Assembly: GCA_000310025.1 (NCBI GenBank)
Contig: FN649728.1
Coordinates: 3,284,804-3,348,803 of the forward strand
Length of the DNA stretch: 64,000 nt
Reading direction: 5' to 3'
Origin: Ectocarpus siliculosus
Lineage: Eukaryota; Sar; Phaeophyceae; Ectocarpales; Ectocarpaceae
Shown: piece after piece, positions 1 through 9,692 of the stretch
Layout: each line of letters begins with the position of its first letter
Numbering within the stretch: the first letter of the stretch is position 1
Made by a program: the position numbers and the translations under genes
Notes under the pieces: generated by a model
What the model was told of the DNA's origin: nothing
Database searches by the model: none
What the model saw: only the letters and a program-made list of their open reading frames with translations

Positions 1-1300
1 TACGAGAAAAATCCAGCGGGGCCAAGTTTCTCTTGGGCAGCGCGGCGAGACGCCTTGCCGACCTTGAGGCACCTCTGGATGGCGCTCTCGAGGACGCCGT
101 TGTACTGCTGCACGCCGGGAGGGGAGTACTCGATCGCGATCCCCATGCTGGCACAGAACTCCTTGAAGTCGCCGCTGGTCCAGAGGGCGTCACAGTCGCC
201 CCGGACGCACTTGATCGCGGTGCCAGCCTTGTGGGCGGCGTCCACGACCATGCGCTTGAAGACCGCCAACGCCTCCGACTTCCGCCGCATGGCATAGCAG
301 ACGATCCAGCCCGTGGCGGCGTCCACACCGAAGAGCATGTAGTGGTTGCCGCCGATGGTCGCCGTGTACCCGCCGCACATGTCGATGTGGAACATGTCGT
401 TCGGCGCCCTCTTGCCGCGGTATCCGCCCCCCTGCTTCGGCACCGGTGCCCTCGTCCCCCGCGCCGGCAAGCACCACCGGCAGCTGTCCATTGTGCCCGT
501 GAGGGTGATTCCGTGTTGTTTTGCGGATAACCTCAAGATTGGTTCGGACAAGTGGCCGGCACGGTTGTGGAACGTGTTAATATCCATAACCTTTGTTGCA
601 TTGCCGACATGGAAAGGCGTCTTACCCGGACCCAACACAGCCAAAGCACGATCACACTCAGCACCCTCCCAAACATCTATCATCCTGGCAGAGCATTCTG
701 CCGAAACATCCGTCACGCGGGGGGGTTCAAAATCCGAATCCAGAAGGCAAGTCAACACTTCAGATCTCTGGGCATGCATAAAGATGTTCAACATGCAGGA
801 ATGGGCCCATTCTCTCGAGGGGTCACTACTCTCGGCAGTAGAGGCCGGCTTCACCAGAAAACTCTCACGCGCAACATTCACTTGAGACACATCTTTGTGG
901 GGAAGGCGGGAGGCGAAAAGGGAGTCACTTGACACTCCACGGATGAATCGTAGTTTACCGTGCAGCAGTTGAGTTCCGCTAGGGTTTATGCGGACTTCAT
1001 GCTTGTGCGAAACTTTCCAAACCGAAAAAAGATTGAATCCACACCCGGGCACAAACAAAACTTCTGGCACAGTAATGTCTATGTCTTCCTGTTTCCCGTC
1101 GGCTCCGATTTGGTGGAACCGAAGGTCTAAGCTTCCTACAGCTGCAACCTTGATGAGAGCCGAGTCTCCAATTTGAATAAATTGTTCATCCTGGCCCAAG
1201 TGGCGAATGTCGTACATGTGATCTATCTGGTTCGAAATCATCGCGCTCGCTCCAGAATCGGCCTGCCACTGCTCGCTACCCTTCGGATTCGGCATGTACG
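1..1300 (-). CDS. copia pol part: protease, GAG-pre-integrase, integrase core
   Basis: Fossil pol segment running off the left edge. On the minus strand, the retropepsin active-site motif DSGASAMISN lies near 1250. A long spacer follows, then the GAG-pre-integrase motif HNRAGHLSEPI near 560, a zinc-binding CxxC-like pair, and an rve-type integrase core: FHIDMCGG near 385, a GDCD motif near 200-215, and EYSPPGVQQYNGVLESAI near 90-140, which resembles the third acidic block. The integrase joins element DNA to the chromosome. The plus-strand frames over the same bases are shadows. Confidence 0.8.
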
Positions 1301-2696
1301 GTTGGCATAGAAAAGCTTTGTCTACTGTGGGACGCTTGGTGACACGAGCTACAATTAGCATTCCAGATACATCAGAGGCAGCAGGCACAATCTTATCAGG
1401 CTCAGCAGTCGCGATCACAGCAGGCATAGAAGGCACCCTCACATCATGGACAGCATGCATTATCCCATCAGACTCAGTACTCACAACCACGTCAGGCACA
1501 GCGGGCACAATCGCATCAGTCTCATGAAAATCGGTCTCCTTCTCATAATTCTCGAACATCGCAGACAGACTCGGAGAAGCAACCCTGTGCAAATCTTGCT
1601 CAGAAAAACAGTGATTCCTCTCGTGACTCGCAAGCATTTCAGGGTCAACACCGGGTACAGCAGGTACGAAAACGTCAGACGCCGTAAAACCAAACGCAGA
1701 CTCAAGAAAAGAATCAAACTTGCCTCGAGGGCACACACTTCGTACCATGAAGAGACGAAGAGGGGCGTCGCCAGCAGGAGGTAGAACGTAGCCTGGATCT
1801 GGAGAGGGAGAGGAGGAGGAAGAGGCCGCCTGAGGCACGCCGTGGTACTGCTGCTGCTGCTGCTGCTGCTCAAAACTCGCCTGCTGCTGCGGGAAGGGCG
1901 CCGGCTGCTCCGAGACGTAGAAGGCCTCGTTGTAGACTCTCGGCTGATACGCGTCAGGACCTGCAGCAGAAGGGCAGTATGTTACGTTGGCCTCCTGCTG
2001 CTGGTGCGGCCCGCCGTCTTCGGAAAAATAGCCGAAGCCAAATCCCCCGCCGGCGTTGCCGTAGGAACCGCCGCTGTGGTTCCCCCCGTGAGCCGCGAGC
2101 CCATACCCGTATCCCGCCTCGGAAGGTGATGGGGCCCAGCTTGGCGTGGGTGCCGGCGCCGACGTTTGCTGCCATCCCGAGCTGCGTTCGCCACCGAACA
2201 AATCTCCGCCCCCGATGGCCAGGTGAGCCGGAAAAAAGGGCCGCGGGACGCTGGCAAGCTGCCCTGCAGGTACGTTGGCCGGCGGGAAATTGCCCCCGCG
2301 GCCGCCGCCTTGCCCACGGCTGTCGTAGGGGCGAGGCCCGTAGCCGCCGTAGCCCCGTCCCCCATCGTTGCGCCCCTGCATCTGCCCCCCAGCTCCGGGT
2401 CCTGGCCCACGCGGCGGCCCCTGATGCGCAGGAGGGTGGCCCTGACTCCAGCCCGCACCGTTTTGGAAATGGTACGACTGCTGTACTGATGGACCACCAA
2501 CCCGCCCCAGGTTCTGCGATCCGCCTCGTGGATGAGCGGCCGCCTCGGCGTCCCGCCTGCCGCTCAAGTACGCGCTGATCTCGTTGTAATTCGCCAGGAA
2601 CTCGCTGCGCAACTTGTGACAGTCAGCGTTCGCGTGCGAGCTGTTGGGCCCGTGGTACTGGCAGATGTACGGTCCCAGCTGCTGCTGCTGCTGCTG

Positions 2697-3782
2697 CTAC
2701 TGCTGCCGCTGCTGCTGCTGCGGTGGCTGCATCGACGCCTGTGGCTGCTGCTGCTGCTGCTGCTGCGGTCCGCCGTGACCGCCGTGACCCATGCCGACAA
2801 TGGCTGGTCTCCTCTGCCCGCCGCCCCGGCCCATGCCGGCAGCGACGAGGGCGTGCCTCGTCTCCTCTCCTCTCTCTCCAGACCTCCGCTCGTACCTCTG
2901 CTCGTGCTCAGCCGTCCTCAACGCCTCCTGCATTTGTGCACTCGACAACATGGGGTGAAAAAGGACACGCTCTTTAATTTTCTCAAATTCTGGCAAAAAA
3001 CCCCGAGCGATGTGCTTGCACATGGACACTTCAGCACGATTATCACCGTATGACACCAGTCTCATCCAAAGCGCCTTAGCTCTACCGAAGTAGTCCATCA
3101 AACTTTCTCCATTCCTCTGACACAGCACATTCCACTGATCATCGAACGTCTGCCTCTCCTCGTTTATACTGCGTCGGTAGTAGTCCAAGAAAATTTTGTA
3201 CCATGCTTGCGGACTCTCCGCTGCGAGCAATTGCCCTTGAATAGATTGTGCCGTGATCTTTGACAGCATGAAAATCCATACCTTCCTAGACTGCTTTACT
3301 CTCTCCTCACCAAACGAACGTTTCATCCAATCCACATTCACTTGAGCTGCAGCTACAGGAATCTCTGGGCCTCTCATTGCGTCAACCACTCCCTCGTTCT
3401 CCATCCACGCTTCAAACGCACTCGTGAAAATCCGCAACGCAACCTCCATCGATCGATTTTTGAGGAAATCATCACTCCAAACAGGGACCTCGACTTTCTC
3501 CCGCTGTTTCAACTCTACTGTCTGGGCGCTAGACGTGCCTGAATGGGCACGATGCCCCTGGTCCTGGGAGTTTGCCGTGAAAGCATGCTTGAGAAGGTCG
3601 ACCAGCTGACGCATCGAGTCTTGCTGATCTCCCCCCGCCGCCGCTCTCCCTCCCAGATTGTCTTGTTCTTCTGCATCGGCGGTGAACGAATAGTTGGTTC
3701 CTCCATCGCCGGTGCCTTCTCCCGGGGAAGGATCACCATGACCTTGTCCCCCCGGAGGCTGTCGTCCGTCTCCATCCGGCAT
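2697..3782 (-). CDS. copia-type Gag polyprotein part (361 aa open frame)
   Basis: Fossil gag of the copia element. The first 75 residues are Gly/Asp/Gln-rich. Residues about 95-290 are an alpha-helical capsid-like region with the copia-type motif ESLMDYFGRAKALWMRL, which resembles the UBN2/Gag family. The tail is Gly/Arg-rich and then poly-Gln, encoded by a CAG/CTG microsatellite (about 2679-2760 on the plus strand). In copia elements this protein packages the element RNA. The start at 3782 is the first Met before the conserved region; a 5' leader lies to its right. A zinc-knuckle peptide (CQYHGPN...HANADC) is encoded just beyond its 3' end. Confidence 0.8.
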   Translation of the reverse strand: MPDGDGRQPPGGQGHGDPSPGEGTGDGGTNYSFTADAEEQDNLGGRAAAGGDQQDSMRQLVDLLKHAFTANSQDQGHRAHSGTSSAQTVELKQREKVEVPVWSDDFLKNRSMEVALRIFTSAFEAWMENEGVVDAMRGPEIPVAAAQVNVDWMKRSFGEERVKQSRKVWIFMLSKITAQSIQGQLLAAESPQAWYKIFLDYYRRSINEERQTFDDQWNVLCQRNGESLMDYFGRAKALWMRLVSYGDNRAEVSMCKHIARGFLPEFEKIKERVLFHPMLSSAQMQEALRTAEHEQRYERRSGERGEETRHALVAAGMGRGGGQRRPAIVGMGHGGHGGPQQQQQQQPQASMQPPQQQQRQQ

Positions 3783-3940
3783 CTTGCGCGCGTAGACACA
3801 GCGGCCACTCTCTTGATCGAAACGCTAGCGTGTTGAGTAGCTTTGTGCGTGGGTGCCTCGGCGCGGGGTCCCGTAGTGGGAAACAAAAGGTGCCAGCAGC
3901 TGGGTACTGCCAACGGTCAAAATGTAGAAACTATCCGCGG

Positions 3941-4132
3941 GCGTGAAAGCCCTTCTACGTGGTGGAGCGTGGAAGCTCGTGTATAATATAGTTGTGGCGT
4001 GGAAGCTGGGTGGCGTGGTAGCCCTGATGTAAAGGTATATGTAGGGACGTGGGAGTCCTGAAGGCGTGGAAGCCGGGTTGGCGTGATAGCCGGAGTATGG
4101 GCGTGGAAGCCGGGGTTGGCGTGAGAGCCGGA
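3941..4132. repeat. cluster of degenerate GGCGTGGAAGCC motifs
   Basis: About nine loosely spaced copies of a 12-base motif close to GGCGTGGAAGCC are seen here (variants GCGTGGTAGCC, GCGTGATAGCC, GCGTGAGAGCC). Each has GGC and GCC at its ends and so could form a tiny 3-bp hairpin. The cluster sits just upstream of the copia gag, where a 5' LTR is expected, so it may be LTR sequence. Its role is unknown. Confidence 0.6.
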
Positions 4133-4329
4133 AAAAGGACTTGATTATACACAGAAAAAGGAAGTGAGGAACCACAAGCCACGCACACAAATTCCGTTGT
4201 AGACACCCATACCCTCAAACCTGCAATATGTGATAAAGTTGGTACCACCAAATCTAATCCATAGCAACCATTGAACCCCCAAACTCCCCGCTCCATCTGC
4301 TCGGGAAATTCTTGCTCGCAATAATCTGT

Positions 4330-4495
4330 TGATGCTGTGAGTACATCCAACAGTCTCTTTTCATACGCACGAGCTGCAGACAGAGATTTGAATCTTTCTC
4401 TTGACAAGCCCGTGCCAAACGTCATCGAGGTATGCGGTTTTCGTCAGCTTCAAGCCCCGCATCACGCACACACCTCCATCCCAGAGACCTTTTTC
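4330..4495 (-). repeat. dispersed repeat, inverted copy of 45985-46140
   Basis: The minus strand here matches the plus strand at about 45985-46140 over roughly 150 bases, at clearly high identity by eye. Both copies keep an open stretch reading RGLKLTKTAYLDDVWHGLVK (or RGLKLTKTACLDDLWHGLVK), then differ by a small indel. It may be a piece of a multicopy element or gene; I do not recognise the peptide. The minus-strand frame starting at 4425 (MTFGTGLSRERFKSLSAARA) overlaps it. Confidence 0.6.
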
Positions 4496-5903
4496 CACAA
4501 AAAAAGCTTTTATCCCACCTCACCCTGTTGTATCTGGGCAATCTATAGTAGAGTACCCTCTTGCAACGGTTTGGGAGTGGGAAGGTGTGCACATGTGCAC
4601 AGAATAGATTGCCACGCAGACAAGTTGACGCACAGAGACTACTAATTTTTCGGCCCGAAACATTCCGAGAACGACCTAGTCGCAGACTATTTCAGCGGTC
4701 CCCAGCGATGCCGGTTCGCAAAACAAAATTTGCCTCTTATATAAAATCTCCAAACTTCAAAAAATACGTACTACTTGTACTACATACATACAATACCTGC
4801 TCGCCCCTTTGACCAAAAACACGCACGCACGCGATCGTACACACTGCTCTTCAGTCTACATCGACAAGTCACCGGACACACACCGGCATACCCTGTGTAC
4901 AGCACAACCAACCTCCTCCGATGGCAAAGCAACTGCTGTGTATATGCTCAAATAGAGCATGTCGGGAAGCTGGTGGCATGACCAGCCTTACCCTACCGTC
5001 AGATGACCGGAGGGCGAGATGGCTGAGATGCTTATTTTGGCGGCCGAACAGAACTATATTACACGAAGCTTGGCGGGCGGGCGTCTCTCGTTCACGTCTC
5101 CCCAAGACCACCAATTGAAAAGAAACAAGCCGAATCAGGGCAGCGGCGGTTGCCCTCCGTTTGTTCGCGGACGCAAGGAAGGGTGCTGTCGTCCCTGATC
5201 AGACGGACGGGCAGACAAGGGAGGCGACAGCAGGAGCCTTGGGGAAGTTTCGGAAGGCCGAAGCTGCGGCCGAAGCTCCGGCCGAAGCTCGGTCGGTGTG
5301 CTGCCTGAGAAAACGAAGCCTCGAGGCAAGGAGCTGGGGCATCGGACTTACTTGCTTGATAAATTGCGGCTGTAGGACGAAGGACGATGCCATCTCTTCA
5401 CTGAGAATAATGTTGTTGCTGGTGCGGGGTATGGTGAGAACGACGGCAGGCAGGCGTGTGGAAGGCACAGAGTCGGGGGGGGGGCAGGCGGGAGGGGAGA
5501 TTCAACCACACGATCCTGAAGCGGTTGCAGCCAAGCGCAGCGCGTAGTATCTGTGGTCCCGTAAGAGCACCGTCGCTTCTGGATCGTGTTCGTGCGTAAC
5601 CTAGAGGGGCTCGCCGCGTCGGGAAGGGTGTTCGACAAAGCTACCGTCGCTTGTGATGATGTGGGTGGCGACCATTATTGAAGCGAAACAAGTGACATCA
5701 CTTCGGAGTGAAGAGATGACACCGTCCTTCGTCCTTCAGCCGCAATTTATCAAGCAAGTCCGATGCCCCAGCTCCTTGCCTCGAGGCTTCGTTTTCCCAA
5801 GCAGCACACCGAGCTTCGGCCGGAGCTTCGGCCTTCCGAAACTTCCCCAAGGCTCCTGCTGTCGCCTCCCTTGTCTGCCCGTCCGTCTGATCTGGGACAG
5901 CAC

Positions 5904-6263
5904 TAATCGGTAAAATTAGACCATCCGGCTTTTAATCGATGAAATTAGACCATCCGGCAAGTCAGCGCTGACTTAGTGGTCTAATGGTCAAAGCGTTCTT
6001 GCACAAGGTTCCACGCACGGGTTCGAATCCCTATCGGTCCACTTACACAAGAATCACCATTTGTTTACCAAACAGCGGCGTCTGGCGAGGGGTCCGTCCC
6101 CGGAGATCTCTACGCTCAATCCCAGTGATTTATTTTTTAACAGCCTCAAGCCCATGTGATCCGGCCGGGTGCTAACGAGCTCAGCGCATATCTTTTAATC
6201 GGTAAAATTAGACCATCCGGCTAGTCAGCGCTGACTTGCCGGATGGTCTAATTTCATCGATTA
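5904..6263. mobile_element. 360-bp palindromic MITE-like element with 5-bp target duplication
   Basis: It is flanked by AGCAC at 5899-5903 and 6264-6268. It starts TAATCGGTAAAATTAGACCA and ends with the complement of TAATCGATGAAATTAGACCA. The uninterrupted left arm of the surrounding fold-back (near 5188) shows the site without the insertion. Each end carries the terminal motif twice: at the left as a direct pair (5904 and 5932), at the right as a near-perfect hairpin (about 6200-6263) centred on the palindrome AGTCAGCGCTGACT. No protein is coded, so it is non-autonomous; the helper transposon family is unknown. Confidence 0.85.
5970..6042 (+). other. degenerate tRNA-like segment with pol III A and B boxes
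   Basis: An A-box-like TGGTCTAATGG (5977-5987) lies 43 bases before a perfect B box GGTTCGAATCC (6020-6030), which is normal tRNA spacing. The acceptor stem does not pair and only three T-stem pairs survive, so it is not a working tRNA. It is best read as a tRNA-derived promoter piece, like a SINE head, inside the MITE. The D-arm resembles Ser/Leu tRNAs. Confidence 0.6.
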
Positions 6264-6769
6264 AGCACCCTTCCTTGCGTCCGCGAACAACCGGAGGGCA
6301 ACCGCCGCTGCCCTGATTCGGCTTGTTGCTTTTCAATTGGTGGTCTTGGGGAGACATGAACGAGAGACGCCCGCCCGCCAAGCTTCGTGTATTATAGTTC
6401 TGTTCGGCCGCCAAAATAAATAAGCATCTCAGCCATCTCGCCCTCCGGTCATCTGACGGTAGGGTAAGGCTGGCCATGCCACCAGCTTCCGGACATGCTC
6501 TAATTGATTGAGCATATACACAGCAGTTGTTTTGCCATCGGAGGAGGTTGGTTGTGCTGTACACAGGGTATGCCGGTGTGTATGCATACAGTAGCGGCTA
6601 CGGTTTAAGAGAACTTATTTAAGAGAAAGTATGGATTTAAGAGAGAGGAATGGCGTGTACCAATAACAATCGATTTAAGAGAAATTTCCTTTTGCAGCTG
6701 GGATTTTTCTCTTAAACCGAACAATGTGGAAACCACGTGGACACACACACCCACACAGCTGCAGACACC

Positions 6770-7033
6770 ATGCCCTGCGTGGCGGGCAGTCGCTGCACGG
6801 CTGTCCCCGATCACACGCCAGGCCCGCCGGCGTTCACAAACCACCAATGTAGAGGAGTCTGCAGGCAGTACCTCCATGGCACCTGTGGTGTGGTGGACCC
6901 TCAGGGCACCTCCGAGATGCATCGCATCTGCCACAACTGCCTTTCCTCCCGTGAGCGCATGACTTCAGGCTGTAGAGGACAACGTGGAGGTAGCCGAAGC
7001 GATCGTTACAGAGATGGTAGAGGACCTCTGTGA
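6770..7033 (+). CDS. Cys/His-rich N-terminal fragment of the pogo-like element
   Basis: The open frame begins MPCVAGSRC and carries regularly spaced Cys and His residues (CRGVCRQYLHGTCG, then MHRICHNC) over its first 60 residues. That pattern suggests a zinc-binding domain. In DNA transposons such modules usually bind the element ends. I do not recognise the exact family. The downstream part of the frame is Arg/Gly-rich and is probably read only because the true product leaves this frame, by splicing or at the internal deletion, near 6950-6970. A cttcag splice acceptor at about 6963-6968 opens the next frame. Confidence 0.45.
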   Translation: MPCVAGSRCTAVPDHTPGPPAFTNHQCRGVCRQYLHGTCGVVDPQGTSEMHRICHNCLSSRERMTSGCRGQRGGSRSDRYRDGRGPL

Positions 7034-7301
7034 TGAGAATTTGGTGGGCATGGATCTTTCCTCTGACGACGAGGACGACGACCTGGTTGAGCTACGCCAA
7101 TCGGGACAGTCGGCGGCGGCAGCGGCCCCGGCTCCGCCGCCGTACGCGAATGTAGCAAATCATTTTGGTGAACTTGAGGATACTGCCGAGAAGTGCCGCA
7201 TGTCCGAAGTGTCTTTTCACCTCCGCAAGGCTAAGCTAGCGTGGATGAGTGCCTACGGTTCGAGGGAAACCAAGCAGACGTGCATGAGCGACTTCCTTTG
7301 A
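6984..7301 (+). CDS. C-terminal fragment of a pogo-like transposase
   Basis: This 105-residue frame has an acidic stretch (DLSSDDEDDDLVEL), an Ala/Pro linker and a tail reading LRKAKLAWMSAYGSRETKQ followed by TCMSDFL. Pogo/Tigger and jerky-like transposases often end with a short basic segment and a KQ-T-I-x-DFF-like terminus, which this resembles. The frame is open upstream of the Met (AVEDNVEVAEAI). The DDE core that should precede it is absent. Being inside the 6589-8040 terminal repeats supports the assignment. Confidence 0.5.
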   Translation: MEVAEAIVTEMVEDLCDENLVGMDLSSDDEDDDLVELRQSGQSAAAAAPAPPPYANVANHFGELEDTAEKCRMSEVSFHLRKAKLAWMSAYGSRETKQTCMSDFL

Positions 7302-8165
7302 CGGTTGCAGCGCAGATCGTGTTCAGACTGACAGGTCGCCAGGGTAGCGTTGGTTTCTTGGGTTTGTGTTATTTGTACGGCGAGTGATGTTTTGATATTG
7401 TGAAGCTGTTTTTTGTTCGTTGACTCGTGTTTTTGTCGGGGGTTCAAATCGATGGGATGAGAGGTATGAGGGTGTTACATATGTTGAGGGTACGGTGGGA
7501 GGAAGGTGCAGTGTGTAAACGGGTGCGTCGTTCTTGAGTGCTGGTGCATTCGTCGCCTCGTGTTGTCCTTCTAGAAGAGGTGCAACTATGAAACCCAGCT
7601 ATAAAACAACTCAACCAAAACCTTTTACGTGTCCACGTGCAAAAATGTGCATCGCATCACACGACGATGATTTATTTTTCCGAACGCAGATCCACCAAAA
7701 GCGTACAACGTACAGCAGTGCTTGGGTCCACGTGCTTGCCAACCAAGAGAATGAGCGGTGTTTGGAGGTAGCCCGACGTGGTAACGCTAGCTGCGCAAGT
7801 GACATGCATGATACGCTCTCTTTATGACCTATTTTGGCATTCGAGTGTAGTCAGTGCGCGAGAGCCCCTGTTTCACGACCTTCAGTTTTGTCTACGATAT
7901 AAGAGAGAATTCTCTTAAAGTGAGATTCTGTTTAAGAAAATTCTCTCTTATATCGTAGCCAACACGATATAACAGAAAGCCGGATTTAAGAGAGTGAAAT
8001 TTGCTTGTACCGACCCTCTCTTAAACCGTAGCCGCTACTGTATGTATGTATGTAGGCACCGGGTGACTAGTCGATGTAGACTAGAGCAGTGTGTACTGTA
8101 GTACAAGTAGTATGTATTTTTTGAAGTTTGGAGATTTTATAAAAGAGGCAAATTTTGGTTTTGCG

Positions 8166-8335
8166 AACCGGCACTGCTGGGGACCGCTGAAATAGCCTGC
8201 GACTGGGTCGTTCTCGGAATGTTTCGGGCCGAAAAAATAGTAATATTACAAACCGGCACTGCTGGGGACCGCTGAAATAGCCTGCGACTGGGTCGTTCTC
8301 GGAATGTTTCGGGCCCAAAAATTAGTGATATTCTG
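8166..8335. repeat. 85-bp tandem duplication in the fold-back right arm
   Basis: Two nearly identical 85-base units (8166-8250 and 8251-8335) each start AACCGGCACTGCTGG and contain GGAATGTTTCGGGCC. The matching left arm (near 4650-4715) has only one, so the duplication happened after the arms formed. Confidence 0.85.
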
Positions 8336-9249
8336 CCGGTTCGCAAACCAAAATTTGCCTCTTTTATTTTTTATTTTTCTTAATATGACACAACGAAACC
8401 ATCTCTATCATAGAAAAGAGTCTGAGACAGATTAGCAATGGATTCATAGCGTCAGAACGTACCTGTATGTCTACGATTTCCCAGACAGCATATAGGGACA
8501 TCTCCCCTGCGGGTAACAGGCTCAACAAGACAGTTTGGTAGCTGTCTTGTGTGTCTCATATATGTTATGTTGGGAAGGTGCAGATGATATGTGTTAGGTA
8601 CTGCTCGGGCGTTTTGTGTGTGACACCCTTTTGATCGTAGGGCATGCAATCTCCCTCAGTTTACAAACGTATTTTCAATGTGGTACGCGTATGTACCGGG
8701 TATTTGGGTAGTATATGTGTGGATACATTTCGGAGTATGTGCGGACACACGGGCGTGGTCTCACTATTTTCTTACCTTTTTGTGTAATTTCGTGTAATTC
8801 CGTGCTGTTAAATCTGCAAATGTCACGGGAGAACTTTTTTCTTCATTGTCTCCTGACGTGGTCGCCGATAGAGGCATGTGGTTGAGGTTTCATCACCGAC
8901 ATGTGGTTGTGTGTTAAATGTAGTGGGTATGGTTACCTATCTCGCCCGTATGTAGGCTGCAGGTATGGCTACCTCTCCCACTAGTAGGCAGCGTGGACCA
9001 CAAGTAAAGACAGGGTCGATCATTTCATGTATGTATGTTACATCAGCATTTGTATTTGGCATGAGATGAAAAAGAGGTTGTTCTAGTTTGTTTGTAAGCA
9101 ATTTTGACGGTGTATGGGCAGGGGGAGTACTCCCTGTGTCCATGTTGTACCCTCGTGTCGTCGCATCAGTTGTCTCATCAGTTGGCAGCACGTGTCATGG
9201 ACAGGTAGACGTGGAATGGCGGCGACAGGTGAAGACAGCTGCAGTATGT
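8336..9249. other. no gene recognised
   Basis: The first 30 bases (about 8334-8365) repeat part of the fold-back left arm in direct orientation. The rest has only short, unconserved open frames and no repeat or RNA structure I can support. Confidence 0.5.
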
Positions 9250-9254
9250 GATGT

Positions 9255-9441
9255 TGTTTGGGGTGCTCGGCAGAGTATACTGTCTATGGGGCCTCCGGGG
9301 GGTACGCGGATGAAATGTGTTGATGGGCATGCTGCATGGCGATGGTTTTGCCTACCGCATGTCTCTCACTCTCTAATCAACAAAGGTCTTGAGTCAACCT
9401 TCTTTCTCTTTCGGCCTCTGACGGGCTACCGCACCCAAACA
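9255..9441 (+). repeat. 5' LTR of the gag-only element
   Basis: 187 bp, TG...CA ends with the inverted tips TGTTTGGG/CCCAAACA. Matches 13090-13276 without visible difference. Confidence 0.9.
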
Positions 9442-9692
9442 CAATATATTGTGCGGCCTGGTGTTGGTAGTGGGTATTGGCGTCTGAGCTGTATGTGCCG
9501 GGCCAATGGGGCGGCGAATACGATATATATAGCTAAGCTGGGACGTGGCCAACGGGGACGGGACAGCACGGCAGCGGGTAGTGTATAGCTGGGACGGTGG
9601 CCATCGGGGACCGGGACAGCAGGGGGTGTATTGCTGGGACAGCGCTTCAGGGCTGGGACAGCAGGGTACGGGATATTTTTCAAGCGTAGACT

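Larger units (their letters stand above)
1..3830 (-). mobile_element. Ty1/copia LTR retrotransposon, 5' portion, truncated by window edge
   Basis: Read on the minus strand, the order is gag (from 3782 downward), a CCHC-like zinc knuckle near 2620-2700, a retropepsin motif DSGAS near 1250, a GAG-pre-integrase motif (HNRAGHL) near 540-580 and an integrase core with the motif FHIDM near 380. The gag-protease-integrase order is diagnostic of copia. Reverse transcriptase and RNase H should lie left of base 1. The 5' LTR should lie right of about 3830, but with its partner outside the window I could not delimit it. The element looks partly decayed, with at least one break. Age cannot be judged without both LTRs. 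Confidence 0.9.
6589..8040 (+). mobile_element. pogo/Tigger-like DNA transposon, internally shortened, 1452 bp
   Basis: The ends are perfect 24-bp inverted repeats beginning CAGTAGCGGCTACGGTTTAA, flanked by TA on both sides (6587-6588 and 8041-8042). TA target duplication and CAGT-type ends are typical of the pogo/Tigger/Fot branch of Tc1/mariner. Subterminal copies of TTTAAGAGA are numerous at both ends. The interior codes only a Cys/His-rich N-terminal-like region (6770 onward) and an acidic C-terminal-like region (to 7301). No DDE catalytic core is seen, so this looks like an internal-deletion derivative needing a helper. It is inserted in the right arm of the fold-back repeat. Confidence 0.85.
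4642..8325. repeat. long fold-back inverted repeat with two nested insertions
   Basis: The left arm 4642-5404 is the reverse complement, with scattered differences, of three right-arm pieces: 8325-8041, 6588-6264 and 5903-5716. The spacer is 5405-5715. Removing the insertions at 5904-6263 and 6589-8040 leaves two arms of about 0.76-0.8 kb, the right one also carrying an 85-bp tandem duplication. Outer ends read CTAATTTTTCGGCCC on the left and its complement on the right. The structure fits a fold-back transposon or an inverted duplication. No open frame in the arms looks conserved as protein, and I saw no target duplication at the outer ends. Confidence 0.85.

Noticed and set aside
33-530. 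Plus-strand open frame of 165 codons
   Set aside because: It is the antisense of the copia integrase region, whose minus-strand motifs are unmistakable.
2500-2800. CAG/CTG tract as a stand-alone disease-type microsatellite locus
   Set aside because: It encodes the poly-Gln tail of the copia Gag and is part of that element.
5970-6042. Functional tRNA gene
   Set aside because: The B box and spacing are good, but the acceptor stem does not pair and the T stem keeps only three pairs; treated as tRNA-derived.
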